Below, in pieces: positions 10,713-20,893 of a DNA stretch of 25,667 bases. The DNA lies in contig NW_003158729.1 in the NCBI RefSeq assembly GCF_000003605.2, forward strand, positions 152,894 to 178,560, given 5' to 3'. The first letter of the stretch is position 1. Every line of letters begins with the position of its first letter. Both the position numbers and the translations under genes were made by a program. Below the pieces are notes generated by a model. That model saw nothing but the letters and a program-made list of their open reading frames with translations. It ran no database searches and was not told where the DNA came from. The DNA comes from Saccoglossus kowalevskii (taxonomy: Eukaryota; Hemichordata; Enteropneusta; Harrimaniidae).

Positions 10713-13700
10713 TATCATATTTAATTCTCTCATCTTAGTTTTATGACTCACGTTATTTGGGTCAAAGGTCACCCTGTACGATAACTGACAGGTTCAGGTC
10801 TTCACAACTCAGGTATGTAGTTCCTGGCCGGAACAGCATGGAAACCAATAAATACAATCAATTATAGTTTTTAGGGCCAAAGTTCAACATTTATGTACTG
10901 CTGGTATCTGTGCTATGAGATCCCTTAATCTAGGACGTCACATTGACGGACCTCAAGGTCAAGGTAAACTGTCGGTTTATTTATTTAGTGGCTCGTCGCA
11001 TTTTGTAATTTTTTGTTACCTGAGTACTTATCCAACTTGTTTAGATTGTGAATGCGTCCACTCATGCTTTACATATACAACTGTTCAACCCAGTGCACAC
11101 CTGTCGATTTTGATGCGATTGTTCTACGACTCGATGTTTCAGACGGAACGCATACACACGCGCACGCCACGATTGCAAACGACGCGTTCGCCACTGACGC
11201 ATGCGTGCTGTCCGTCTTTTTTGCGTTCTATCTCGAGATAAAATACAGGTTACACATTTTTTCCAAGCTATTGGTTTATTGCACATTAATTATTATACAA
11301 AACCTTTTCAAATATTTCAAGTAGTTTTCCAAATGACCAGAATTTGACCTGGTACAGTAATGGTATCAGAAAAGTATTTCCAAAGTATTCCTACATTAGT
11401 ATATAATCTTTCATCTTTCTCCGACAACGTCATGTTTTATAGTAAACAAATTGCATATCACATAATAACAAATACAATAGGCTCGTCTACGAGTGGGCAC
11501 CATATACAACACGATCTCAGTCAGCGACCGGTCGACGATTAGTCGTAATGGCTCAAGATGGTGAATCTTTATGACTCAGTCGCCAACTAGAAATTCTCTG
11601 CCAGGAACACTCGCACACTTTACCATACGCTTACCAACCGGCATTACATGTCAAAAATAAAAGGCGAATAAACTGTTGGCGAATTTCAGTGTCACGCGGT
11701 GTATTTGTCTGAGTATGTCATGAATTCCGTCATTTTCCTAAATTATTTTCTAACCAATGACAGGCAACCTTGCGATGACGTAATAGATCAGAACATCATG
11801 TGCTCAATTGTCTATTACCACGGTAACTTAAGTAGGTCGGTATATTCCGGGGCTCTCATGGAATGATTTACTTTCTCTAACAAAAAATATGTGATGGTAT
11901 TTATTCAGCCTTTACAGGATTTATTAATTTGAATACATTTTCTCACAATGAAATATTTGACCCACCCGTTTCGTACTTTACTTCGACGACTTTATTTCGC
12001 GTTATTACATTAATTATTATGAATTTATTGTTACAACTATCCACTGGCCACAATTAAAAAAATTGTCAAGCCGGACTTATTTACACATAGAACCAATTAT
12101 TTAAACAAAAATAAAATAGTATCATTACATGATTCGAAAGTCACAGAAATGAAGCCTATTCAATCACAGTGGTAACTAAAATATTGCAAAAGTTGACCAA
12201 GCCATTTCAAACCTGGTTTGTTTTCACTAACATTCCATTCGCAAATCTGGACATTCAGGTATCATATTAAAATAATGTTTGAAATCTCTTGATAAACGCG
12301 GTTTGTATTTGCACTGGTACGCATTTTAGGTAAGGTGTAGAACGCATATGAGTAACATACACTAAATCCCCAAGATGTATGCTGAGTTTTATTATCATCA
12401 TTATATCCGGTTCTTAGTTTATACTCGAGGCCCCTCGAGAAATGTTAAGATAAATACATTCTGGCACAATGCCAATGATGTACCCGTCACGTAAAAATGT
12501 ATAATCCCAATTATGAGGGTGATTCGCTCTAATAACTATTCACAGATGTTCGGTAATGTATGTGGGGGCAAAAACGTGATTCACCCACTAAAACAGAAAT
12601 GAATATGAAAGTTGATTGAACAGTTTTATTGCACATAGTTTTCAATTTTATACAAAAATAACCATTAAAAATTCTTTATCAAACATTCAAAAAGTGACAC
12701 CTGTAAGTTTATTATGACGTGGGCGTATAAGCTCACACATGGCTTCGAATTAAAATATCCTACGAAAGTTTGCACATATATTTAATTCTTGTATTTTTCG
12801 AATATTTCACCAAGAACGCCTTTCCTGGAAAATTAATATTTACTAACTTCAAACTGACGGCAAAATTGTCTGCATAGCATGTGAAAATGGTAATTCCCCC
12901 CCAACGAATGAGAATTTCAAATACATGTTAAATTTAAAATTGGAATATATAAAAAGATTAAATACAATAAATAGATAAATAAAAATTAATAACTTATAAA
13001 TATCATGAAACTAATAATAAATATCAAAACAACAATTAAAATATAGTAATTAAGTTTTTAAAGTTTTTGAAACCAAAATAATATAAATGAAAAAAGCTAT
13101 TAAAATTCAAATATTTTATATTTGTTTCTATGTTTTAACACCTGCTTCGGTCAACGAAAAAAAAAACACACCCCACACATCCTAAAAATTGATAAATATT
13201 AATATCATTAGCGATATAATCCTACAAATAAATACAAAACAATTTAGAAAATATATATTGCAAACCGTACTCTTCGAAACTTTTATATGTCAGACTTCGT
13301 TCAAGTAAGTGAATCATATATATATATATATATATTAATAAAATACAAAAATTAGGTATAATAATTCTACGTGACCTAGTAAACCGTTGAAATATATAAG
13401 ATACTGTATATAATACACCTTTTACTCTAAAAAAAAATAACATTATAAAATTCAAATATATGAATATTGTACATAATACAGTTTTTATGCTGAATCCGAA
13501 ATCCGAAAATACTTTAAACTAAGAACCCAATGGTGTTAGTTCCATTGGGTGCTATCATTACACTTAATTATGCTTAACTCACAAGTGAGAAACAAAAAAC
13601 AAACAAAAAAACAACAACAGAAAATAGCACCATACGGCAACGCAGAATGAAAGACAGAGAGTGTTTCTAGTACTCTGTAGCCATTCCACTGTATTAATAT

Positions 13701-13918
13701 TATTGCAGATTTTTGGTCATTTGTGTCAGTCAAGAAACTGACAGTACAAAAAAAAAAAATTCAAAAAAGTTTTTAAAAAGTATAAGTATTTGTATAACAA
13801 ATAAACTGAAATGAGTGCTTAGCACTCGTACTTTGGAGATTACAAACGTCTACCATAGGAGAGTCGTAATCCGGGTATGTAAATCACGTGATACCACTGC
13901 GCACGCGCAATGGGACTA

Positions 13919-14110
13919 TCAGTCCATCTCGTGTTTCGTGCTGAGCGATTCCACGCCTTGCTTAGCACGTCCAATGTACATGAATAATTCATACACCACT
14001 TTAACCCCTCGGTATTCTGATGGCTGGAATTTGCTAATGGACCTCGCCTTTTTCTTCTCTTCCTTGGAAAGGTTTTCTCTGACTTCGTCTGTGCATCCCA
14101 ACAAAGACAA
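13919..14110 (-). CDS. Gene A exon 5 (C-terminal helix)
   Basis: This exon has 192 nt including the TGA stop, after acceptor TTGTTCAG. It codes 63 residues. The first 30 are polar and basic, with the only mature cysteine and the NLS sequon. Residues 31-58 of the exon form an amphipathic stretch (YRGVKVVYELFMYIGRAK) that would be helix D. Confidence 0.85.
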   Translation of the reverse strand: MSLLGCTDEVRENLSKEEKKKARSISKFQPSEYRGVKVVYELFMYIGRAKQGVESLSTKHEMD

Positions 14111-15902
14111 CTGAACAAAAAGAAATTTAGGAAAAAAAAGGATTATTATAAGTTAGTGGCGAAGAGGTTTACACAAGGAACAAACAATCTGTAATTTTAA
14201 TGTATCCGTGAATGGTGTATTCTGGGTAACAAGGACACATTTTATACTTACTATGTCAGCTATTTTGTTTTTTGTATTTCCAACAAAACGATATATGTTC
14301 TTGAAAATACGTTTCTCTTTCTTGTCAAGTGATTTCATTGCTTTCTTCATAAATAGTGAATACATCTCCAGATTTCGTCGATGTGCCATCAGCAGCTCTT
14401 GTTCCTAAATATAAAAAAAATCAGAAAAACAAAAATCAGCACTGTCTTTAATCGATGTTGGCATTACAAGAAGTCGAAACATGTAGGCTTTAATGTTATT
14501 TAAAACGAATAAAAAGTTACTGACTGATATATTTAAATGCATTTTTTTTCCTATTTCAAATAAATCGATATGACTTCAAACACATACGAATGCGAGGGTG
14601 GAAGTGTTCAACTCATGCAATTTATATATATCCCATAACTACTCTCGAGTAACACTTACTTCAAATTTTTTTTCACTTTGTCTGTCAATAGCGTTCGGCA
14701 GGCCATTCACATGATGAGTCGATAGTTCATTCATTAGTTTCGGGTTGCTATCCTCCTATAAACAGATAAAGAACAGCACACCATTATGTTTTTGTGCGAT
14801 GAGTTAATGGCCAGTACAATCACAGTCCCTCTATCATAGAGTGGTACAAGCATAGACGTTTCCGGCAGCCGTACCAAAGACGACGTAAAGACACGTAAAG
14901 ACCCGGAGACTAAGTCATGTGGGAGTTTCTATATGTATACTAGTATATACTTTGTTTGTTGTCACCTACGCATGCCGACCTATTTTGGTCATGGGGTTTC
15001 CTACTAAACTTCAATACAACTCCTTCTGGAATTTGCATAATAATGCAGGGCCGTCCTTGTCTTGGTGACGTACATGTTATGCTGCTGCTTTACGTCTCCA
15101 ATGTAAAGACTTGTTGGGAGTTTGCTACCCGGATGTGGTTATGAGGTTGAAATAGTAGGGGTGACCGGAAAAGTGTGTCCGGTGCAATTTTTGTTTTCTC
15201 GTTCTTATCTGTGCAACTTTGGCCTGTAACACTTTGCATGCAAATTCTATTCTCTGTGTCCAGATTTCAATTTTTTCTAAACAAAAATGACAGCCACCCC
15301 CATGATTTAAAATGGTTGATTCCTTAAAGATTACATCAGATTGAATGTACAAATTAACAGAACCAGTCATCAAATTTTATATACAGAACGAAACAAAATT
15401 ACGTGATGGTCATTACCGCCTTCGAGTAAAGAAATCTTTAGTTAATGAATGACAATTTATTTTCGTTGAGTTTCTACAAACAAATACCAACTCATGACTA
15501 TTATACAATTAATTTTATCAGGATCCCTCTATTGAATAAAAACAGCTTTATATACTTACATATTTTGTATACATTTCTTTAGTCTTTTTTTGTAAAATTT
15601 TGACAAGTAACACCAATCGGCTATATTCGTCGTTTATATCCGTTGATCCCCTTGTGCTGCGTCCTCCGTTCTCGTCTTTGCCGTGTTTCCCCTTTTTCCC
15701 ATCTTTGACCGGCTTTCCAATACAACCATGCATTATAACTACTAAGAGTAGTGTCAGGATACCTGTGAAATGGACAATATGCCGTGAGAGGAGAACGCGA
15801 TTCACAATAAATACTGAGGAACGACGGAGATAGGAACGAGAAAACCGACATGTTCGATGACTCAAAGGTAAGATACCAACCTATTTTGAAAAGTGTAGCC
15901 AT
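13919..15902 (-). CDS. Gene A: candidate secreted four-helix cytokine-like protein, five exons
   Basis: Exons are 15902-15881, 15762-15560, 14755-14660, 14404-14252 and 14110-13919 (22, 203, 96, 153 and 192 nt). Intron phases are 1, 0, 0, 0 and every junction is GT/AG. They encode 221 residues. Residues 1-23 form a signal peptide (MATLFKIG, then a leucine/valine core to HGCIG). Residues 24-48 are a basic, glycine-rich linker. Residues 49-75 form a first amphipathic helix. The exon 3 segment is 76-107, a long helical exon 108-158, and a last helix about 189-216. One cysteine (164) and one N-glycosylation sequon (Asn171) lie in the mature part. The size, the signal peptide and the 1-0-0-0 five-exon plan are those of vertebrate IL-6/G-CSF-type cytokines, which act outside the cell on gp130-class receptors. 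Gene B is a tandem relative. Family assignment rests on architecture; the gene itself is strongly supported. Confidence 0.8.
14252..14404 (-). CDS. Gene A exon 4 (long helical exon)
   Basis: This exon has 153 nt, phase 0 at both ends, with acceptor ATTTAG and donor GTAAGT. Its 51 residues are almost all helix-formers (K, E, L, M, R) with hydrophobic residues spaced three or four apart. It aligns with gene B 7316-7152 through HRRN, S-F, A-K and E--I-K-I positions. It is the best conserved exon of the pair. Confidence 0.85.
14660..14755 (-). CDS. Gene A exon 3 (short linker exon)
   Basis: This exon has 96 nt, phase 0 at both ends, with acceptor TATAG and donor GTAAGTG. Its 32 residues are polar with scattered leucines (KLMNELSTHHVNGL). 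This place corresponds to the A-B connection in five-exon cytokine genes. Confidence 0.8.
14821..14850. repeat. Sequence shared with the 3448-3460 inverted repeat
   Basis: CACAGTCCCTCTAT here repeats the left arm of the small inverted repeat at 3449-3475. It is followed by CATAGAG, giving a short CTCTATcATAGAG fold-back. It lies in gene A intron 2. Confidence 0.4.
15560..15762 (-). CDS. Gene A exon 2 (signal peptide core and helix A)
   Basis: This exon has 203 nt. It starts in phase 1 after ATTTCACAG and ends in phase 0 before GTAAGTA. It codes the hydrophobic signal core (ILTLLLVVIM), a lysine/glycine-rich linker (KPVKDGKKGKHGKDENGG) and a helix ending KKTKEMYTKY. The linker could be unstructured or bind acidic glycans. 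Confidence 0.85.
15881..15902 (-). CDS. Gene A exon 1 (start of signal peptide)
   Basis: This exon has 22 coding nt: ATG at 15902-15900 then six more codons and one base, followed by donor GTTGGT. Joined to exon 2 it completes a standard signal peptide. An alternative unspliced start (ATG at 15863) would give a long basic leader with no signal-like start, so the spliced form is preferred. Confidence 0.75.
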
Positions 15903-16017
15903 TATCGTGGTATACAATAATATATGTATATATACAGACGATATTTGTAGGGGTCCGTCTGTGTTCAGTGCTGACCAGAACGAATGAAGTTGCATGTGGG
16001 CAGTCATGGTTTAGCTG

Positions 16018-16025
16018 TATATATA
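16018..16025 (-). promoter_or_regulatory. TATA element of gene A
   Basis: TATATATA on the minus strand, about 115 nt upstream of the gene A start codon, would place transcription start near 15987-15994 with a 5' UTR of about 85-90 nt. A second TATATATAC-like stretch at about 15915-15937 is closer to the ATG and is an alternative. Confidence 0.45.
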
Positions 16026-16046
16026 CACATGGTAGCATGAGACGGT

Positions 16047-16056
16047 GGGAACTCCC
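16047..16056. promoter_or_regulatory. NF-kappaB-like site upstream of gene A
   Basis: GGGAACTCCC is a perfect-arm match to the loose kappaB consensus GGGRNNYYCC, on either strand. It sits 21 bp upstream of the TATA element. Binding is not shown. Confidence 0.45.
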
Positions 16057-16081
16057 ATTCAAAGTGTCTGGGTCAATTCTA

Positions 16082-16090
16082 TTCCGAGAA
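16082..16090. promoter_or_regulatory. STAT-like (GAS) site upstream of gene A
   Basis: TTCCGAGAA matches the STAT dimer consensus TTCNNNGAA. It lies 25 bp beyond the kappaB-like site. A match alone is weak evidence; the clustering is what makes it worth noting. Confidence 0.35.
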
Positions 16091-16787
16091 TTTGTGTCTC
16101 ATTTTATGTATTGGTCGATATGACACGCTCGTACCCCACGTACGTTAGGACTTCCCCCGTTAAGTGTACACTCATCGAAGGTCAAAGGTTTATATTTAAA
16201 TATATAGTATCGGACTATGGATGAACTACACGGTGTATACCGTTGAACTACGTGTATACAGCGGCTGCATTGGCCCCCGGCTCGACTCTGATTATTCACC
16301 CATTATACCACGTACGATACAGTCTACACAGTAACGATTTATTGCTCAGTATACAAGCATATTTGCTCGCCTTCAGTGTATCAGGAAATGCACCCAGTCT
16401 GCCCTAGTCTGTTATTTAAATTGACAGCAATCTTGGTATACGGTGTATTGTTTTGACACAAGCAAATGAAAGATAGGATTTGGGAAATTTCGTGGTTCAA
16501 CTACAAACAACTCAAATATTAATTCATTCCAAAATGTCATTTGGATACAGTGGTACAACAAGATCATGTGGAAAACACAAAATGAAACCAAGTGCTGTTG
16601 TTGTTTGTTCAATGTATTGTTACGGAAATCATGAATGCGTGTGGGAAGACGAATTTCTTTACAACCTCGCTATTTATAGAAACGTACTCGTTACGCCGCT
16701 TTATTATGCTTCAGTTGTAGTGGTGAAGTACATGCTGTTATTACTATGTTTATTTCGCTGGATTTATCAAATATCATGATAGCAGGG
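16091..16787. other. Upstream intergenic DNA, no gene recognised
   Basis: No convincing exon is seen. Overlapping short open frames on both strands (for example 16480-16779) lack signal peptides, domains or splice context. Confidence 0.5.
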
Positions 16788-16856
16788 CTTGCGTCTGTCG
16801 ATAACATGTTTGTTCGGGCGAAATATGCTGTCCGAACATGTTTGTGCAGACGCAAG
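16788..16856. repeat. Imperfect hairpin element
   Basis: Left arm 16788-16817 (CTTGCGTCTG... ...TTCGG) pairs with right arm 16832-16856 (CCGAACATG... ...CAGACGCAAG), with a 5-nt length difference, around a 14-nt loop. Confidence 0.7.
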
Positions 16857-16879
16857 ATAACTCATAAAATGTATAGCAG

Positions 16880-17315
16880 GGATTGCCAGATATGGATAGG
16901 GTTACCATGAATACAGCAATTTCGGAAATAAAAAATTGATGAATTCTCATAACATATTCAGGAGCCGTTGCTCTTAGAATGAACAAACAGATTAGATTTG
17001 GGCTAAGATTCAAATATGGTTTCCATAGCAACAACAGTTTTTTCATTCATAACGCAACAAATTATGTACAGATTTTCATGGGATTGCCCTTGATGTTGAT
17101 AAAAGTGTGTATCTGGTTGCCATGGAATTTCGGGAATGAATTATAATTCAAAAACGTGTACATTGATTCACATAAAATTTTCATGAGAGTGTCGGCATTG
17201 ATACGACCCAATTCGATTCATATTCAGATATAGTTGTCATGAAAAAAAACAATTTCTGGAAATATTTTCATTTTAACAAACAATCGATGTGGATCGATTT
17301 GCCATGGAAACAGGA
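16880..17315. repeat. Diverged tandem array carrying X-box-like motifs
   Basis: A motif of the form GTTNCCATRGNAAC recurs about every 65-120 bp, at 16901, 17019, 17116, 17233 and 17298, each linked to an ATTTCGGGAAT-like block. The copy at 17019-17032 (GTTTCCATAGCAAC) is a full RFX/X-box consensus. Confidence 0.55.
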
Positions 17316-17467
17316 ACTGCAGTAATAATCATATAAGTATAATTTCAAATGCGGAGTGTATAATGTGTATACAATGAATGTAGTGGCATTAATGTTAGAT
17401 GTAAGTCACAATATATGGGTAAAAAATTGTTTGACGGAGGTCAGCGCTTTCCGAATGCTAGTTTATA

Positions 17468-17582
17468 TTAAAGGGCGGCAGTCGTCGTGCCGCGTTCTGT
17501 TCGATATGGGACTCATAGCGACGTATACAACGCGTGTAAAATTGATTGTTTATTTTCATGAAATACGACCACCGCGCTTTAA
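17468..17582 (+). mobile_element. MITE family 1, copy 3
   Basis: The termini are TTAAAGGGCGGCAGTCGTCG and its imperfect inverse ending ACCACCGCGCTTTAA. The flank AGTTTATAT occurs on both sides, like a 9-bp (or 8-bp) target duplication. The core matches copy 2 closely but is about 25 bp shorter. Confidence 0.75.
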
Positions 17583-18189
17583 GTTTATATTATTTCTAGT
17601 TTATATTAAAACATCTGACGCAAGTTCCAGTTGTAGAGTAGTAGAATGTGCGCATCACCGTGACATATATTAGGGCATCAGACAAAAACTTACATGACAG
17701 TTGACTACACATAAGTAAAACAATAACGAAAAAAATAAATAAAAGAAAAGGAAATGCAAAAAAGCCCAGACGAAGAAATTTTCCTAGCTTGAAATGGCAG
17801 ATTGCAAGTAGGGAAATGTCCTTATTTACAATACGCATCGTCTGAACAAGGGACCTAGCGCAAACTCGGAAACGATACTGAGATGCATGAAAAAAACAAT
17901 ATAAAACAAATATACCAAAATACAACTTACCACTGGCTTAGACCGTACCATTATTCCACGCAGGGTAACGAGCTATCGTGATACGTATCTAATATGCCAA
18001 TCATTAGCATTAACGTTTATGAACTATACGCATGTAAATATAAGTTGTATATGAAGATGAGCAACAGGTGGTTTCTATGGTTACGCCGACTTTCTGGACC
18101 CGACTACATAGCATGGTCGTAGTCCAACTCATATTATATGCATGCTCAATCTATGTCAAACAAATCTATGACACAGACTGCTATAATTA

Positions 18190-18255
18190 ATGTAAAGGAC
18201 GGTGGCTGTCGTGCCGTGTTCGGTTTAGTTCCCATGAGGCGAAATATACTAAATT
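18190..18255 (+). mobile_element. MITE family 1, partial copy 4
   Basis: TAAAGGACGGTGGCTGTCGT, then GCCGTGTTCGGTTTAGTTCC and CATGAGGCGAAATATAC, follows the first half of copies 2 and 3 with substitutions. The right end is missing. Confidence 0.5.
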
Positions 18256-18427
18256 CTATACTAATCTAAATGCTCGGTGAAAACTCTCTGCAACTGAATC
18301 CAGGTGTTATACATTTCACTACACGTTGATGGGAATGGACGCTGACCAGACATACTAAAATTATACAGTAAAAGCGATTACGTCATGACAATATCATATT
18401 TAGAGATTTAAGCACTTCTCCTTAGTT

Positions 18428-18508
18428 AAATGAAATGTCTATAGACATTTACAAAGTTTTAACACGAGAAGAGGATGCCTTGGTTAAATGTCTATAGACA
18501 TTTCATTT
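18428..18508. repeat. Inverted repeat of a palindrome
   Basis: The arms 18428-18451 and 18485-18508 are perfect 24-nt reverse complements. Each contains the palindrome AAATGTCTATAGACATTT (18433-18450 and 18486-18503). The spacer is 33 nt. Confidence 0.9.
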
Positions 18509-20580
18509 TCATTTCCATACATCCTCAAGGTATATTTTAACTATGGTTTAAAACTTGTATACAGTGTTTGTCGTTGATAAAATAACATGATTAGGGTCTA
18601 TGTATGACCTATGGGTATAGCTTCAACCAAATACAGTGGGAAGGCGTGCAGCAACCATGACAACCATATACTATACATCAACCTATTAAGCAAACCGGAA
18701 ATAGTTTGCAAATATAATATGCCCAAGTGGCAGGTGATTTCCTTTGCACAATTCTGAGCGAGAACTCCCCCTTCTTGAAAAAAATAACTACTGGAAGATT
18801 CGAAATGAATGTGTAATACTAATTAATGTATTGATCGATTCAACAATTGGTAAAATTACACAGACAACATGACCCCCACCACCTTAAACAAACCGTCTCT
18901 CCGACACTGGCAACATTTCAAAAGCTATATGAGTTTACCAAATAAACATTTACATGTTTCAACAATAAATTATCTTTATTACTTTAATACAAATTGTATT
19001 CATTATTCAACACAATTGCGAGGCAATTGTGATCTATGACCCAGCTCTGCGACATTACCCAGTGACACTGGAATGTTGCTGCTCGTGTAAGCACGTAAAA
19101 GCGAGTTCAATGACCTGACTTTAAATGTAAGTTTCCCTTGATGTCAGCAAAATGTACCCCGTTTTGCGTAAAGGGGAATGTCACTGAACGTAGACTCGAT
19201 TTGAAACACAGTCAACATTTTGTGGTTGAAAGCAAAACATTAGACGCACAGGGCGATCGAGTTTCATGTAAACATGCAACGTATATTACTCGCGTTGTAT
19301 GCGTCGCATGGGACTCACATGAAGCATCTGTGACGCTTTAACAATAATTTACGCAGACGAGGGAAATAAAAAAATAAATAAACGCTATTTCCGATCCACA
19401 CAGAACAATAAGCAATTGCAAATTTTCAGATTAGAACTGCGCACTGACGAAATTGAATCTATCTCGGAGGAAATTTATGTTGAAACCTTGCATGCGACCA
19501 TCTAATAATCGCAACACAATCGCAATGCATCGCCAAGTTTCTCTCGTTGCTAGACAGATATACAAACATATGTCAATAAGTTAATGTTTCTCTAATCACT
19601 TTGAATCACGTGCAGTAAAAACATTTCTTTGATTTGGTCAGTAAACTATTACTGCATGTACCATACAGAGCATTCAGTATTCAATAACAAGTTTTAAAAA
19701 AGTTGATATTTTAGAGAAAGTGGGGAACCATGCCAAATAGCTTTAACTGTTCAACAAACATTGTATTATTGTTGTATGACCATCTGATGTAACGAATGAA
19801 ACGACCAAAACAGGTTTCACCATAGGTGGCGCACTTTGCCGAACTCTTGTCACTGGTCTATCGTCTAATATGCATTTCCTCATTTTTTTCATTTGCGGGA
19901 TGAGTAGAAATACGTTTAAATATTTCCAATGAGTTAATTATGAAAACGAGGCATTTACCTTAAAATCTGCATTCATACTTGTACATGTGAATGTTATGAG
20001 CACGTTGACTTGAGTAGTAAATGTCAAAATTGTCTAGATTTGCCACATGGGGGCGCTCTCAGTATGGCGTTCAACCAAGATTAGAAAATGTATGACATAA
20101 TTTCACATTCTTACTATGGATTTCACCTCAAGTTTTTTTTCTAAAATACAATAAAATGCGATATACATATATGGTTAAAAAATGAAACAGTGTAAGTTTG
20201 TGCGATATTAAGTTGTGATTTATTTTTTTCACTTTTCGCCTTTAGTGAGTATAGTAACCAAACAATTCCATTTGCCATTTTTTTCACAAAAATGGAATTC
20301 TGATGGAGATAAGCACTTGGAGATACTTTGACAAAATATTATTTGGATGCCATGACAACAGTGCTACAATGTTATTTAAACGTTGTAGTTCTAGCCATAA
20401 TAGAACTGCCAGTGCGTGCTGGAGATAAAAATAAGTGGTACAATGACAAGAGTATGGAAAAGGTGGAAAATTTATTTTTTTGATTTCAACTCAACTACTC
20501 GTAAAACAACTCGAGGAGCATGTTTAAAATTCTGATGGATTAAGACTCGTGATCAACACCAGACCACCCAACAACCGCAA
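18509..20580. other. AT-rich intergenic DNA, no gene recognised
   Basis: No gene is supported. A degenerate inverse copy of MITE family 1 is visible at about 19222-19340 (TTTCATGTAAACATGCAACG then CGCGTTGTATGCGTCGCATG). The open frame over it (19138-19341) is a by-product. Confidence 0.5.
19222..19340 (-). mobile_element. MITE family 1, degenerate copy 5
   Basis: It matches the inverse orientation of copies 2 and 3 (GTTTCATGTAAACA, CGCGTTGTATGCGTCGCATG, GGACTCACATG), with a decayed left end and a CTTTA terminus on the right. Confidence 0.5.
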
Positions 20581-20697
20581 TCATCACCAGGGCACCCGCC
20601 ATCACCGCCATTACACCGTCATCACCACCAGTGCACCCGTCATCACCATCAGTGCACCCGTCATCCCCACCAGTGCACCCGTCATCACCATCAGTAC
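20581..20697. repeat. 21-bp minisatellite, array 1
   Basis: Degenerate copies of a unit like GTGCACCCGTCATCACCATCA. It is separated by about 200 bp from a more regular array of the same unit. Confidence 0.8.
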
Positions 20698-20893
20698 ATT
20701 ATATCACATGAGAGGTGCCGCCAAAACATTACATTGCGCTGACCAGGTGTCAGGGATTAATTAAATCAATTAATATAATTACAATAATTAAGATCAAACA
20801 TAAATAGAGTATAAAGTAAGTATGAACGTAAACATAAACATACAGAGTGACGCTGTCCGCCCGACGGGAAAAATAAACAAAAACAGTTTCCCA

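Larger units (their letters stand above)
8925..13918. other. Intergenic region between genes A and B, no gene recognised
   Basis: About 5 kb of AT-rich DNA with no convincing exon set. It contains the diverged duplication at 9494-9660 and 10520-10712, a short second duplication (9401-9445 against 9997-10043), an (AT)n run at about 13316-13334, and a canonical minus-strand AATAAA at 12630-12625. The part nearest 13918 should hold the gene A 3' UTR; its poly-A site is not clear. Confidence 0.5.

Noticed and set aside
10915-11324. Overlapping frames of 90-108 residues on the plus strand and 74 on the minus strand
   Set aside because: Competing frames with no domain, signal peptide or splice context; composition looks random.
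13815-14118. Plus-strand frame 13815-14114 and minus-strand frame 13840-14118
   Set aside because: Both are shadows of gene A exon 5, whose frame is fixed by the acceptor at 14111 and by joining to the other exons.
15548-15865. Unspliced 105-residue version of gene A exon 2
   Set aside because: Its added N-terminus is basic and not signal-like, and it passes a strong acceptor and donor.
15621-16007. 128-residue minus frame starting upstream of gene A
   Set aside because: It runs through the exon 1 donor and is out of phase with exon 2; the spliced signal peptide is far better.
17596-17925. 109-residue hydrophobic minus-strand frame
   Set aside because: AT-rich sequence gives F/L/I-rich frames by chance; it overlaps MITE flank sequence and has no family features.
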